Numbered from the stretch's first letter, positions 17,579 to 26,297 are shown. The stretch: 31,060 nt of DNA from JANWKA01 sp035533815 (GCA_035533815.1 DATLTB010000121.1:1-31060); one strand, 5' to 3'. The notes: generated by a model from the sequence alone, not told the origin. Numbers and translations: made by a program.

Positions 17579-17850
17579 CTAAACCTGATTTAATCTCCAA
17601 AGTTTCCTGCCGTCTTCTGGCGAATCATATGGGCTGCCCAGTTCCCCTGCCTTGGGGGGAATGGCGAAAAGAGGTTTTCCATATTTAACACCGGAAGGTA
17701 TTTTTTCCATTGATTCCAGTAAAAGTCAATTCACCCCTGCTTTTCCCTTCAGACCGTTTACCGTGCAGTTTGGCATGGATCATGGTCAAGAGGGTATCTT
17801 TCCCTTTTTGCTCAAAAAGTAAAATCAGGGAAGATTCCCATCATCCTTTT
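17579..17850 (-). pseudogene. Decayed SRPBCC/AHSA1-like gene fragment
   Basis: The minus strand reads SSLILLFEQKGKDTLLTMIHAKLHG in one frame (about 17845-17760), then LLLESMEKIPSGVKYGKPLF in another, ending at a TAG (17581-17579). The order is that of the C-terminal part of AHSA1/SRPBCC proteins: a strand with E.kG..TLLt..H, then a helix. Stops and a frame change separate the pieces. Its decayed state makes the family call tentative. Confidence 0.33.
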
Positions 17851-17998
17851 CCCAATCTGAACCAATCCAGCCCTTCGCAATACTTTTATCCATAACCATT
17901 TCCAGGTTCTTATCCGAAATATACCCATGGGTAGAAAACTCCGCACCATACTTAGGGGGGTATTTAAACGGTATGAAGTGATGAATTTAGGTGCATGG

Positions 17999-18026
17999 CA
18001 TACTCTTTCACCGAGAGTATGTTTTT
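17999..18026 (+). terminator. Terminator-like hairpin with T run
   Basis: CATACTCT-ttcaccg-AGAGTATG is a perfect 8-bp stem with a 7-base loop, followed by TTTTT. The nearest upstream plus-strand gene ends 445 bp earlier, so it is either a distant terminator of the methyltransferase or the end of an unannotated transcript. Confidence 0.5.
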
Positions 18027-18182
18027 AACACTTTTTGAACAATGGCCTTTGGCATAATGATTTTGTTTTTAGAAAAAATTGTTTTTTTCCAGGAAGAGAT
18101 TTTTAAATTTCAGGATTAATATGACTGGGCACTGTTAAAGGAACTATGGATGAAAAATAAATCCTGCGGTCATTAAAAAATG

Positions 18183-18206
18183 GAATGAATGAATGAATGA
18201 ATGAAT
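18183..18206. repeat. GAAT tetranucleotide microsatellite, six units
   Basis: Six perfect tandem GAAT units in noncoding sequence. Such repeats can change length by slippage, but no gene or promoter is clearly placed to be affected. Confidence 0.85.
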
Positions 18207-18360
18207 GAGAATAGCCGGATCCTTTGCCATAAATACTGCTCCCAGGTTCAAGGAACAGATCATTTCATTGCAGGCTGCCGGTATATTCCGTTCATTTCCA
18301 TCCGACAGCGTCTGTATTCAAAGCAACTTCGAAAATTGACCGGGTGGGGTCAAGAGGGTC

Positions 18361-20427
18361 TTACCGGATCAATGGGAATTCTGAAATCCTCAGCACGCTG
18401 CAACCATATGGGATCAGTGTTATTTCCCTGATCGGTTCTTTGCCAAGTCCGGTGGGATCACAGGGAAGTGGTCCTGCCATATCATTATATAATTTCCAGT
18501 AAGGGATAATCTTGGCACGGGCCCGGATTACCAAAGGGGCATTATCCCCGCTCCAGGGATGAAGTCCAGCTTTTTTGCGATACACAACCCGGAAATCCTC
18601 CTGCCACCGGCTTTTCGGGACCTCCATCAGGCCATAGTTCCAGGGGGTGGTTGGGAATACTTCATCATAATTTCCATAATGGTCGCTGTTTCGGACCTGC
18701 TTCCAATGTTCACCCACCTTCAAGGCATAAACCAGGGGACCCCGTTCCACGGCCACTGCATCTTCATACCACCGGCTTAGGGTGATATGCATGGGCAGAT
18801 CCAGTACTAGGGTGTCCGAATCGGACCAGGATCTGTTCACCTTTACCACCTGTGCTCCGGCAAACCGGCCCCATATTTTATGGTCCACCAGGATTATACC
18901 GGTATCACACCAGGCCGGAATCCGGAGCCCAAGGGGAAACCAGGTCCGGGAAGGGCCGTGATAAACGAACCGGATCCTGCTGCTGAACGGATAATCGGAA
19001 ACCTCTGAAAAAGATACCCTGGCGCCATCTCCCACCCGGGCATGAACGACTGAACTTCCATATACCAGGGCAGCCAGCCCGCGATCCGCCGTGGCAAACC
19101 AAAGGTGCTGTACATATTTAGGCCATCCCTGGCTCATATTCACCGTGCAGCAGGGATAACCGGTAAGCAGTCCGTAACAGAGTGCCGTACCATCATAATG
19201 GGTATTAAAATTCCGGGGATGACGGCTGATCATCACCTGATTGGCCTGCTGAAAATATTGCCGTCCTGAAAAATTTTGTTCCGCCTGGGTGGGCAAGGCA
19301 TTGAAGGTGATCCGTTCCAGCAGGTCCATGCAGTGTACATCTCCGGTGATCCGGATAATATTTTCCAGGGAAAACATCATTTCCACCGCTGAACAGAATT
19401 CAGAGCCCTGGGTGGGATTATTACCATGGGTCATCTCATCTGCGCCATACATGCCTTCAGGCTGGCCCAGGTAACGGCGGATATCCCTGATGGCCCTGAA
19501 GACGGCATCCGGATATTTATTTTCCGGATGTCGCTGGTAATATATCACCGGTTCTTTCAATCCCTGAGCCAGGTTAACCCCATGGAAAGCAAACCGGTCC
19601 GATATCCCCTGGGTATGCAAAAAGGCATCTGTCCAACTGAAGGTCTGTGCATACAGGAGATCTCCCAGCCGAAGCAAGCTCGTATCACCGGTAATGTCAT
19701 ACAACCAATATACCTCCAAAAGATTATCTCCCCCCCGCTGGGTTGCCCACCAGCTCCATTGCCCCAGCGGGGTTTTGGGTAATTGCCTGAGCTGGTAATG
19801 AAAATAACGGGTCATCAGGGTAATTACCCGTTTATCCCCGGTCGCTTCATAATATTGCTGCAGGACTTTGAGCATCACCATTTTCGGCCACCAGTCCTGG
19901 GCATTGTTCCTTTGCAGGCCCGGCTCGTGGGGTAGTTTCCCGGCTGCAGGCACCGGCCCGAAATATCCATCCGGTCGCTGATGGTCCAGGGACCAACGGA
20001 TCCAGGGTTGCACCTTCGCGATCAATCTTTGATCATGCAGGATATAGGCCAGTGGAACCAGTCCATCCAGCCAGTACGGCCCACGCTCCCAGACATCCCC
20101 ATTCCCACCCAGCCAACCGTTCCGCTTTCCCAGCACTTGTCCATATAAGCTATCCAGATGGCCTGTCATTCCTCTGGCCATGGCTTCCAGTTCCGCCTTC
20201 AGCCATCCCCTGGGCTGAATGGCGCCAATCGGAAGTTCCAGGTAGGGATTCGGCCGCAGGGGCTCCCTGTTCTGCAGGTACCAGGAAGAATCGCTGATCC
20301 GCTTCGCAGGCTGTACCCGAAAACTGACAGTACCCGTCATGGATACCAACACCATTGCAGCAACACCTATAGAAAGTCCATTACGGCAGATCGGCCATCT
20401 CCCGAATTCAACCCTGGTCAAATTCAT
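18361..20427 (-). CDS. Exported GH127-type (DUF1680) glycosidase, beta-L-arabinofuranosidase-like
   Basis: A 688-residue protein of the DUF1680/PF07944 family (GH127 and relatives). The N-terminus has a hydrophobic export segment (SIGVAAMVLVSMTGTVSF). An alpha/alpha-barrel follows, with QPRGWLKAELEAMARG, WERGPYWLDGLVPLAY and NNAQDWWPKMVMLKVLQQYY. Zinc-site residues as in HypBA1 can be matched: Glu343-x-Cys345 (SEFCSAVE) and Cys426-Cys427 (YPCCTVN). Glu331 is a possible acid/base. The C-terminal beta domains contain LGLRIPAWC and VERGPLVYAL. It probably acts on arabinose-containing or related plant glycans in the periplasm; the exact sugar is not shown. It starts 10 bp after the upstream dehydrogenase gene, so the two are probably co-transcribed. 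Confidence 0.85.
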   Translation of the reverse strand: MNLTRVEFGRWPICRNGLSIGVAAMVLVSMTGTVSFRVQPAKRISDSSWYLQNREPLRPNPYLELPIGAIQPRGWLKAELEAMARGMTGHLDSLYGQVLGKRNGWLGGNGDVWERGPYWLDGLVPLAYILHDQRLIAKVQPWIRWSLDHQRPDGYFGPVPAAGKLPHEPGLQRNNAQDWWPKMVMLKVLQQYYEATGDKRVITLMTRYFHYQLRQLPKTPLGQWSWWATQRGGDNLLEVYWLYDITGDTSLLRLGDLLYAQTFSWTDAFLHTQGISDRFAFHGVNLAQGLKEPVIYYQRHPENKYPDAVFRAIRDIRRYLGQPEGMYGADEMTHGNNPTQGSEFCSAVEMMFSLENIIRITGDVHCMDLLERITFNALPTQAEQNFSGRQYFQQANQVMISRHPRNFNTHYDGTALCYGLLTGYPCCTVNMSQGWPKYVQHLWFATADRGLAALVYGSSVVHARVGDGARVSFSEVSDYPFSSRIRFVYHGPSRTWFPLGLRIPAWCDTGIILVDHKIWGRFAGAQVVKVNRSWSDSDTLVLDLPMHITLSRWYEDAVAVERGPLVYALKVGEHWKQVRNSDHYGNYDEVFPTTPWNYGLMEVPKSRWQEDFRVVYRKKAGLHPWSGDNAPLVIRARAKIIPYWKLYNDMAGPLPCDPTGLGKEPIREITLIPYGCSVLRISEFPLIR

Positions 20428-20437
20428 GTGCTTCGGT

Positions 20438-21337
20438 TTACTCCCTTTCAGTATCCATTTTTTCCCGGGCGATCAGGGTTATGGCGCTCCAGTCCCATTC
20501 TCCGCGCTCCTTGTCCATACTTTCCTGCATCCGCCTTTTGATCAGGTGGCCCTGATCCATGGAAACATGATGAAGGGCTGCAGCATCCAGGACCAGGTTT
20601 ATATCCTTCAGCCCCAGCTTCAGGGTAAAGCTTGGCTTTTGAAACGTTGCATCCAGCATCAATTTCCCATAGTTTTTAAAGACAATGCAGTTGAAGAGGG
20701 TACTGGTTAATAACTCATAAGCATCGTGCGGGTTAATGCCACTTCTTTCAGCGAGGGCATAAGTCTCCGCCAGGGCTTCCAGGGAAGAGGCGATCAGAAA
20801 ATTCACACATAATTTCATGGTGTTGGCCAAAGCCGGTTCTTCCCCGAATACCCGGACCGCAGAAGCTCCCATGGCCTGCCATAACGGATCCACTTCCCGA
20901 ATCGATTCCCCAGGGCCAGCTACCAGGATGGTCAGCTGCCGGGACCTGGCAGCTTCCGGCCGGCCCATGATGGGAGCTGCCAGGTATATTTTGCCGGCAT
21001 CCTTATGCTGCCTGGTCAAGGTCTTCACCAACTCAGGGGAGACCGTACTCATGGAAATATGGATGGACCCGGGCTGCATATTGGCCAGCAGTCCTTCCGG
21101 TCCGGTAGTGATTTCCTGCAGGGCCTGGTCATCACTGACCAGGGTGATTACCACCCCGGATATAGCGGCAAGCTCCTTCAATGTATCGACACCTGTTGCC
21201 CCCAGTTGAATCAGGGGGTTGACCTTATTCCGGGTCCGGTTGAATATCCGTATGGGATATCCGCTTTCGATCAGGTTCCGCGCTATGGGTGTTCCCAGGT
21301 TACCCAATCCGATAAATCCTATTTTTGTCTTGTCCAT
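20438..21337 (-). CDS. NAD(P)-dependent beta-hydroxyacid dehydrogenase family protein
   Basis: A 299-residue cytosolic oxidoreductase of the 3-hydroxyisobutyrate / 6-phosphogluconate dehydrogenase superfamily. The Rossmann motif is GFIGLGNLGTPIARNL (GxGxxG), then IRIFNRTRNK. The substrate-binding block appears as ISMSTVSPELVKTL, the second as LAAPIMGRPEAA. The conserved catalytic Lys should be in LANTMKLCVNFL. The C-terminal helical domain is complete. It may be a glyoxylate/succinic-semialdehyde reductase or a hydroxyisobutyrate dehydrogenase; the sequence alone does not decide. It is the first gene of a minus-strand pair with the GH127-type glycosidase and divergent from the cupin gene. Confidence 0.85.
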   Translation of the reverse strand: MDKTKIGFIGLGNLGTPIARNLIESGYPIRIFNRTRNKVNPLIQLGATGVDTLKELAAISGVVITLVSDDQALQEITTGPEGLLANMQPGSIHISMSTVSPELVKTLTRQHKDAGKIYLAAPIMGRPEAARSRQLTILVAGPGESIREVDPLWQAMGASAVRVFGEEPALANTMKLCVNFLIASSLEALAETYALAERSGINPHDAYELLTSTLFNCIVFKNYGKLMLDATFQKPSFTLKLGLKDINLVLDAAALHHVSMDQGHLIKRRMQESMDKERGEWDWSAITLIAREKMDTERE

Positions 21338-21448
21338 GGTATTTTTTAAGCAGGTTCAAAGTACCGAAAATATGCCAGACTTCCCCTGCATCCGGTGATT
21401 GCTTCCAGATTCCGATGTATTCCCGTAGTTTTGAATAATTTTTTCCCA

Positions 21449-21781
21449 ATGACCCTTGTACAGCTTCGCCAAATCCAGCCAGTGGAGATTTTTCCCGGCT
21501 TCAGGGCCAGGATGGTCCACACCAAACAGATGTCCATCATTTACCTGGATATCCGTTCCGGCAGTGTGTTCCCCGAACATCATCATCCTCATGAACAGGT
21601 AAGCAGTCTGGTGTCCGGGAGTTTCGAGCTGACGGTGAACGGTAAAACCATCGTCATGCAACCAGGTACTGTAATTGTCATAGCTCCCGATGAACCCCAT
21701 AGCGGCAGGGCCCTCGCCGATTGCCGGATCATTGATACCTTCCATCCGGTCAGGGAAGATTACCGGGCTTTGATGAAATAA
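21449..21781 (+). CDS. Small cupin-domain protein
   Basis: A single-domain cupin of about 110 residues. The metal-site block is PEHHHPHEQVSSLVSGSFEL (motif 1) with a second motif containing APDEPHSGRAL. After that, CRIIDTFHPVREDY is typical of cupin proteins with this short tail. An in-frame start at 21395 would add 18 residues with no cupin features; ATG at 21449 gives the normal N-terminus. Substrate or role unknown: such cupins bind metals and small sugars or acids. It lies 50 bp upstream of the YpdA-like gene on the same strand. Confidence 0.75.
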   Translation: MTLVQLRQIQPVEIFPGFRARMVHTKQMSIIYLDIRSGSVFPEHHHPHEQVSSLVSGSFELTVNGKTIVMQPGTVIVIAPDEPHSGRALADCRIIDTFHPVREDYRALMK

Positions 21782-21831
21782 GCTTATCCGGATAGCCGCA
21801 CCGCCGGAAGTGCCGCATGTAGATTGAACTT

Positions 21832-22839
21832 ATGACCCCAGCAAATCAGCCTTTGGAAAATCAGCCCCTGAATTTGATCATCGTGGGAGGAGGCCCGATC
21901 GGGCTGGCCTGCGGGCTGGAGGCCCGCAGGGCCCACCTGAGCTATCTGATCCTGGAAAAAGGCGCCCTGGTCAATTCGCTGTATCACTATCCGGCCAATA
22001 TGACCTTTTTTTCCACTTCCGAGCTCCTGGAAATCGGAGGCATACCCTTTATATCAGATCGGCCTAAACCCATGCGACCCGAAGCCCTGGAATATTACCG
22101 CAGGGTAGCCACGTCCCGGCAACTGTCTGTGCATTTATTTGAAAAAGTAAATCAGATCATTCCGGGAGAGCCTTTCCATACCGTGATTACTCCCCTGCAG
22201 ACCTACCGGGCAGAACAAGTAATCATAGCGACCGGCTTTTATGATATCCCGATCATGCTGGGCATTCCCGGTGAGGAGCTTCCGAAAGTAAGCCATTATT
22301 ACCGGGACCCTCATTTTTTTGCAATGCAAAAAGTCATCGTGGTAGGTGCCAATAATTCAGCGGTGGATGCTGCCCTGGAAACATTCCGCAAAGGTGCTTC
22401 AGTAACCATGGTCATCCGCGGCAACGGAATTGGCTCCCGGGTGAAATACTGGAAAAAACCGGATGTGGAAAACCGGATAAAGGAAGGCGGTATCCGGGCA
22501 TTATTCCATTCCAGGCTTACGGAAATCCGGGAAAAGGAAGCCGATATCCGGACTCCTGAAGGAATGATCACCGTGGCCAATGATTTTGTGATTGCCCTGA
22601 CAGGCTACCGGCCCGATTTCGAATTACTGAAAAATACAGGTATTGAGGTATCCGCAGATGAAAAAATGTGCCCCGTTTACCAATCCGGTACCATGGAAAC
22701 CAATATCAGCCGTATTTACCTGGCCGGCGTGGTTTGTGGTGGCATGAATACCCATGAATGGTTTATAGAGAATTCCCGGGAACATGCCGTCAAAATTATC
22801 CAGCATATTGTTTCTTCTGAAAAGGCCTCTAACCCATGA
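21832..22839 (+). CDS. ypdA: YpdA-type flavoprotein, putative bacillithiol-disulfide reductase
   Basis: A 335-residue FAD- and NAD(P)H-binding protein. FAD binding is shown by LIIVGGGPIGLACG (GGGPIG at 19-24). The YpdA hallmark HYPANMTFFSTSELLEIGGIPF follows, and NADPH binding by VIVVGANNSAVDAAL. The C-terminal LAGVVCGGMNTHEWFIENSREHA closes the FAD site. Unlike thioredoxin reductase, it has no CxxC pair in the middle domain, as expected for YpdA. In Firmicutes this protein reduces oxidised bacillithiol; the same job is likely if this genome has bshA/B/C. The start at 21832 is the first ATG of the frame. Confidence 0.84.
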   Translation: MTPANQPLENQPLNLIIVGGGPIGLACGLEARRAHLSYLILEKGALVNSLYHYPANMTFFSTSELLEIGGIPFISDRPKPMRPEALEYYRRVATSRQLSVHLFEKVNQIIPGEPFHTVITPLQTYRAEQVIIATGFYDIPIMLGIPGEELPKVSHYYRDPHFFAMQKVIVVGANNSAVDAALETFRKGASVTMVIRGNGIGSRVKYWKKPDVENRIKEGGIRALFHSRLTEIREKEADIRTPEGMITVANDFVIALTGYRPDFELLKNTGIEVSADEKMCPVYQSGTMETNISRIYLAGVVCGGMNTHEWFIENSREHAVKIIQHIVSSEKASNP

Positions 22840-22906
22840 AAAAAATTATCTTTAGGGGATTATGCGATTATCCCACTAGCATTGGTCATCCTTCAATTCT
22901 TGTATC

Positions 22907-23317
22907 ATGTATAATAAACCGCGGTTAATCCACCGGTTGAAAGGGGTTGGAATGATCATTCTGACCGGTTTGATGCTGATACTGGTGCCCAAATCAGGAC
23001 ATGGACAAAATCCGATTGACGGCAGCTGGAAAGGGGAGGCCACAGGTCCTACGAACCAGCATTTTCCCCTCATATTCACCTTTCATACGCAGGATACCCT
23101 GCTGACGGGTTCCATGATATCTCCCATGGGAAACGACACCATTATCCTGAGAAACGGGACTATCCGGGGGAACGAACTATATTTTGATATTGCTTTTGGT
23201 AAATTATTCATTCACCACAGCGGAGAATTGAGGGGTGATAGTATTTATATAAAGACTGCAGATCGAAGCGGGGGTGGAATGTCCTTCACGTTGGGAAGGA
23301 TTACCGGAACCCAATAA
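22907..23317 (+). CDS. Small exported hypothetical protein
   Basis: A 136-residue protein with a short basic N-terminus and a hydrophobic export segment (GVGMIILTGLMLILVPKSGHGQ). The mature part is beta-rich: IDGSWKGEATGP, HFPLIFTFHTQDTLLTGSMISPMGNDTI and RGNELYFDIAFG. This pattern, with repeated G-x-W and LTG strands, is common in uncharacterised periplasmic Bacteroidota proteins. No catalytic motif is visible. It converges with the helicase gene (13-bp gap). Function unknown. Confidence 0.6.
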   Translation: MYNKPRLIHRLKGVGMIILTGLMLILVPKSGHGQNPIDGSWKGEATGPTNQHFPLIFTFHTQDTLLTGSMISPMGNDTIILRNGTIRGNELYFDIAFGKLFIHHSGELRGDSIYIKTADRSGGGMSFTLGRITGTQ

Positions 23318-23330
23318 CTGATGATGTAGT

Positions 23331-25001
23331 TCAGGAATATGCCTGTTTTGCCCTGTTGTACTGGGATGAACTGCGGCTTCCGCCGACGGCTAAATTAACC
23401 CGGAGCACCCTTCCTTTATATTTCCGGCCATTGAGTGAAATGGCCATCTTGGTGGCGGCGCTGCGGTCAATTTCCACATGGCTGAACGTTTCGTTGATCG
23501 ATACCCTGCCTAATACAGCCTGTGACAGGTCGCTGGTATCCAGGATATACTGCATAAAGTTGGATTTCTGAAATCCATCCTTGGATCCTATGTTCATGAA
23601 AAGGGTGACCTTGCTCCCATCCTGAGCAGGCATACGACCGGAGGTTGCTGGTCTCTCCCGCTGCTCATAGGTATTATGGACGTTCAGATCAGCTGCATTC
23701 TTGTAATATTCCAAAAAATGATTCAGTTCAAGGGCAGCCATCCTGCTCAGGATCTCTTCCTTTCCCATATCTGCAAACATGTCAGTGATGACCGGCAGAT
23801 AATGTTCATAATCCCCCGGAGCTACCTGTGTACCATGTAGTTTTTCAAAAAAATGAATGAACTGCCTTTCACAGACCTCGCGGCCTGCAGGAATTTCCTT
23901 TCGGCTGATTTTTACCCGGGCAATCCGCTCTATTTCCTTAAGCCTCCCCATTTCCCGGGCATGCAATAAAGAAATACAGATGCCTGACTTACCAGCCCTG
24001 GCAGTCCTACCGCTTCGGTGCGTATAAACTTCCGGTTCATCCGGCAGGGCAAAATTGATCACATGGGTGATCCCTTCCACATCAATTCCTCTGGCAGCCA
24101 CATCTGTGGCGATCAGCAGCTGAAGGGATTTTTCCCTGAAGCGGGCCATCACCTTATCCCGCTGCACCTGGGAAAGGTCCCCGTGCAGGGCATCAATGTC
24201 ATAGCCTTCCCGGATCAGCCTTTCCGCAATATCCTGCGCATCTGCCTTGGTCCGGGTAAATATGATGCCATACATCTGGGGATTTACATCGATCAGCCGT
24301 TTGAGGGCTTCATACCGGTGGTGTGAATGCGTGATGTAATATTCATGGGTAATATTGGCAGCAGCCATATTCTTATTGCCCACAGTGATTTCCTGGGGAT
24401 CATGCATAAACCGGTTGGCAATGCTGCGCACTTCATTAGGCATAGTAGCTGAAAACAACCAGGTGGACAATCGGTCCGGGGTCTTTTCTAAGATAAACTC
24501 AATATCATCGCGGAATCCCATGTTCAGCATCTCATCAGCTTCATCCAGCACAACAAAGCGGACCGTACTCAGGTCAATGGCCCGGCGGTGGATCAGGTCG
24601 ATCAGGCGGCCTGGCGTCGCCACTACGATATGCACCCCTTCTTTTATTTGCCGGATCTGGGCGCTGATGCTGGTCCCTCCATACACTGCTGCTATTTTAA
24701 CCTGCGGCAGGTATTTGGCAAAATCACCCAGATCGGCGGCTATCTGCATACCCAGTTCCCGGGTGGGACTGAGGATGAGGGTCTGAACCTGTCTTAGTGA
24801 GGTATCCGTATGCTGGATCAGGGGGAGGCCAAAAGCTGCTGTTTTGCCGGTGCCGGTCTGGGCAAGTCCTACAAAATCAGTGGTTTTTTCCAGTAATATG
24901 GGGATAGCCTGTTGTTGTATCGGGGTAGGCTGGGTAAAACCCAGGTCGGCTATTGCCTTTAATAGTTCGGTCCGGATTTCCAGGCCGTTGAAAATGTCCA
25001 T
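23331..25001 (-). CDS. DEAD-box ATP-dependent RNA helicase, CsdA/DeaD type
   Basis: A 556-residue helicase with all core motifs: Q motif GFTQPTPIQQQAIP (from 21), Walker A AQTGTGKT with Lys53, PTRELGMQ, ATPGRLID, DEAD at 153-156, SAT, IFTRTKADAQ, ATDVAARGIDV and HRSGRTARAG. The C-terminus carries a DbpA-type RNA-binding domain (PF03880) from about 463 (VTLFMNIGSKDGFQ ... HVEIDRSAATKMAISLNGRKYKGR). It unwinds RNA in ribosome assembly or at low temperature. It is transcribed alone, with a predicted promoter at 25117-25124 that gives a 5' leader near 110 nt, as is common in cold-shock helicase genes. Confidence 0.94.
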   Translation of the reverse strand: MDIFNGLEIRTELLKAIADLGFTQPTPIQQQAIPILLEKTTDFVGLAQTGTGKTAAFGLPLIQHTDTSLRQVQTLILSPTRELGMQIAADLGDFAKYLPQVKIAAVYGGTSISAQIRQIKEGVHIVVATPGRLIDLIHRRAIDLSTVRFVVLDEADEMLNMGFRDDIEFILEKTPDRLSTWLFSATMPNEVRSIANRFMHDPQEITVGNKNMAAANITHEYYITHSHHRYEALKRLIDVNPQMYGIIFTRTKADAQDIAERLIREGYDIDALHGDLSQVQRDKVMARFREKSLQLLIATDVAARGIDVEGITHVINFALPDEPEVYTHRSGRTARAGKSGICISLLHAREMGRLKEIERIARVKISRKEIPAGREVCERQFIHFFEKLHGTQVAPGDYEHYLPVITDMFADMGKEEILSRMAALELNHFLEYYKNAADLNVHNTYEQRERPATSGRMPAQDGSKVTLFMNIGSKDGFQKSNFMQYILDTSDLSQAVLGRVSINETFSHVEIDRSAATKMAISLNGRKYKGRVLRVNLAVGGSRSSSQYNRAKQAYS

Positions 25002-25116
25002 CAGATAAATATTTAACGTTGATAACTGACTGATGTTTGCCTGTATCGGTCAAAATCAACTTAATATTGAGCAGGATTACCTGAAGACCAACTGGGGCAG
25101 CCAATTAATTAAGCCG

Positions 25117-25124
25117 CAAAGGTA
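25117..25124 (-). promoter_or_regulatory. Predicted -7 box of the helicase gene
   Basis: On the minus strand TACCTTTG matches the Bacteroidota -7 consensus TAnnTTTG exactly, about 115 bp upstream of the helicase start. The -33 region shows only a weak T-rich match. Confidence 0.45.
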
Positions 25125-25315
25125 GACTATATTGGTGAAAGTGAAAAGTCTGGCACAAACGGTAGTGTCTCAGCTTGAGATGTTAAAGGTTTTTAACCGA
25201 AAAATCTTTTATTTCAGTTGGCCACAAAATACTCCCCTAAATTCAGCGTCATTTTTCTTATCCAGGGAACGACCAGCAGCAGAATTATAACTTTCTGAAA
25301 AATATTTTCAAAAAA

Positions 25316-25365
25316 ATTTGCGTAAGTAAACACTTACATATATATTTGCGTAAGTAAACACTTAC
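25316..25365 (+). promoter_or_regulatory. ArsR promoter with two identical operators
   Basis: Two identical 22-bp copies (ATTTGCGTAAGTAAACACTTAC in both) start at 25316 and 25344, a period of 28 bp. Each contains the palindrome GTAAGT-aaac-ACTTAC (25322-25337 and 25350-25365). The same sequence supplies an ideal Bacteroidota promoter: TTTG at 25317-25320, a 20-bp spacer, TATATTTG at 25341-25348. Operator 1 fills the spacer and operator 2 covers the expected transcription start, with arsR beginning at 25371. This is a textbook arrangement for autorepression. Confidence 0.8.
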
Positions 25366-25370
25366 GAATT

Positions 25371-25715
25371 ATGTCAATAGAAGCAAGAAGAGATGTGTTC
25401 CAAGCAATCGCTGACCCTACAAGACGGCAGATTATCAATCTGATTGCGCATAAATCCATGAACCTAAACTCAATTACCGAAAACTTTGAAATCAGCAGGC
25501 CGGCAATATCGCAACACATTAAAATTTTAACAGAGTGCGGTATAGTTATTATCAGGCAAAAGGGACGAGAGAGATTTTGTGAGGCAAAACTCGACACTTT
25601 GAGCGAAGTAACTGATTGGATAGAACAATATCGCCAGTTTTGGAACGAAAAATTTAATACCCTTGACAAGTATTTAAATAAAGTTCAATCAAATAATAAA
25701 TTAAAAAAAAAGTAA
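25371..25715 (+). CDS. ArsR-family transcriptional regulator
   Basis: A 114-residue winged-helix repressor. The ArsR start IEARRDVFQAIADPTRRQIINLI is followed by the recognition-helix region ITENFEISRPAISQHIKILTECGIV and the wing IIRQKGRERFCEA. There is no CxC metal motif in the helix before the HTH, so it belongs to the non-metal ArsR subgroup often paired with AHSA1/SRPBCC proteins. It ends one base before the SRPBCC gene, making a two-gene unit. It probably represses itself through the two palindromes upstream. Its base composition is clearly more AT-rich than the genes to the left, consistent with transfer. Confidence 0.88.
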   Translation: MSIEARRDVFQAIADPTRRQIINLIAHKSMNLNSITENFEISRPAISQHIKILTECGIVIIRQKGRERFCEAKLDTLSEVTDWIEQYRQFWNEKFNTLDKYLNKVQSNNKLKKK

Positions 25716-25716
25716 A

Positions 25717-26235
25717 ATGAAAAATCAAACAGACAAAAAAGATGGACTAAAAATAGTTCGTGATTTCAAAGCACCTAGAACATTGGTATTTCAGGCATTT
25801 TCAACTGCAGAAGCATTTGCAGATTGGTGGGGGCCAGTTGGTATGCCAATTACAATAAAACACTTTGACTTCAAACAAGGTGGTAAACTACATTACAAAA
25901 CGGAAGGTAACGGGCTAACTATGTGGGGGCTTTTTAAATATGGCAACATTGTAAAACCTGAATTAATTGAGTTTATAAATTCTTTTTCTGACGAAGAAGG
26001 AAACATTTGTAAACCACCATTTCCGATGGAATTTCCTCTGGAAATTTTTAATCAAATAACATTGCAAGAAAATAATGGAATTACTACTTTGACGCTTCAA
26101 GGACACCCAATTAATGCAACACCGGAACAAGAAGCAACTTTTTATTCAATGACCACTAATATGTCAGAAGGTTTTACTGGAACATTTAATCAGTTAGAAG
26201 CATACTTAACAAAAAGTAAAAATAAAAAAGACTAA
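25717..26235 (+). CDS. SRPBCC / AHSA1-domain protein
   Basis: A 172-residue single START-like domain (AHSA1, PF08327). The pattern is clear: IVRDFKAPRTLVFQAFSTAEAFADWWGP at the start, FKQGGKLHYK, then GITTLTLQGHPINATPEQE and SEGFTGTFNQLEAYL at the end. The fold forms a deep hydrophobic pocket for small ligands; the ligand and role are unknown. It is co-transcribed with the ArsR regulator (1-bp gap), a standard pairing. The coding sequence is AT-rich like arsR. Confidence 0.88.
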   Translation: MKNQTDKKDGLKIVRDFKAPRTLVFQAFSTAEAFADWWGPVGMPITIKHFDFKQGGKLHYKTEGNGLTMWGLFKYGNIVKPELIEFINSFSDEEGNICKPPFPMEFPLEIFNQITLQENNGITTLTLQGHPINATPEQEATFYSMTTNMSEGFTGTFNQLEAYLTKSKNKKD

Positions 26236-26297
26236 AATACCTTATATGGGTGTTAAATTCGCCTTTTGTGTTCTCTCGGTAGTGACTCAGTTTGAAT

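Larger units (their letters stand above)
17851..18360. other. Noncoding stretch downstream of the methyltransferase
   Basis: No supported gene. It contains a terminator-like hairpin (17999-18026) and a GAAT microsatellite (18183-18206), listed separately. A 76-codon open frame starting inside the repeat is not protein-like. Confidence 0.45.

Noticed and set aside
18201..18431. Plus-strand open frame beginning in the GAAT repeat
   Set aside because: It starts in a microsatellite, overlaps the 3' end of the GH127-type gene, and is not protein-like.
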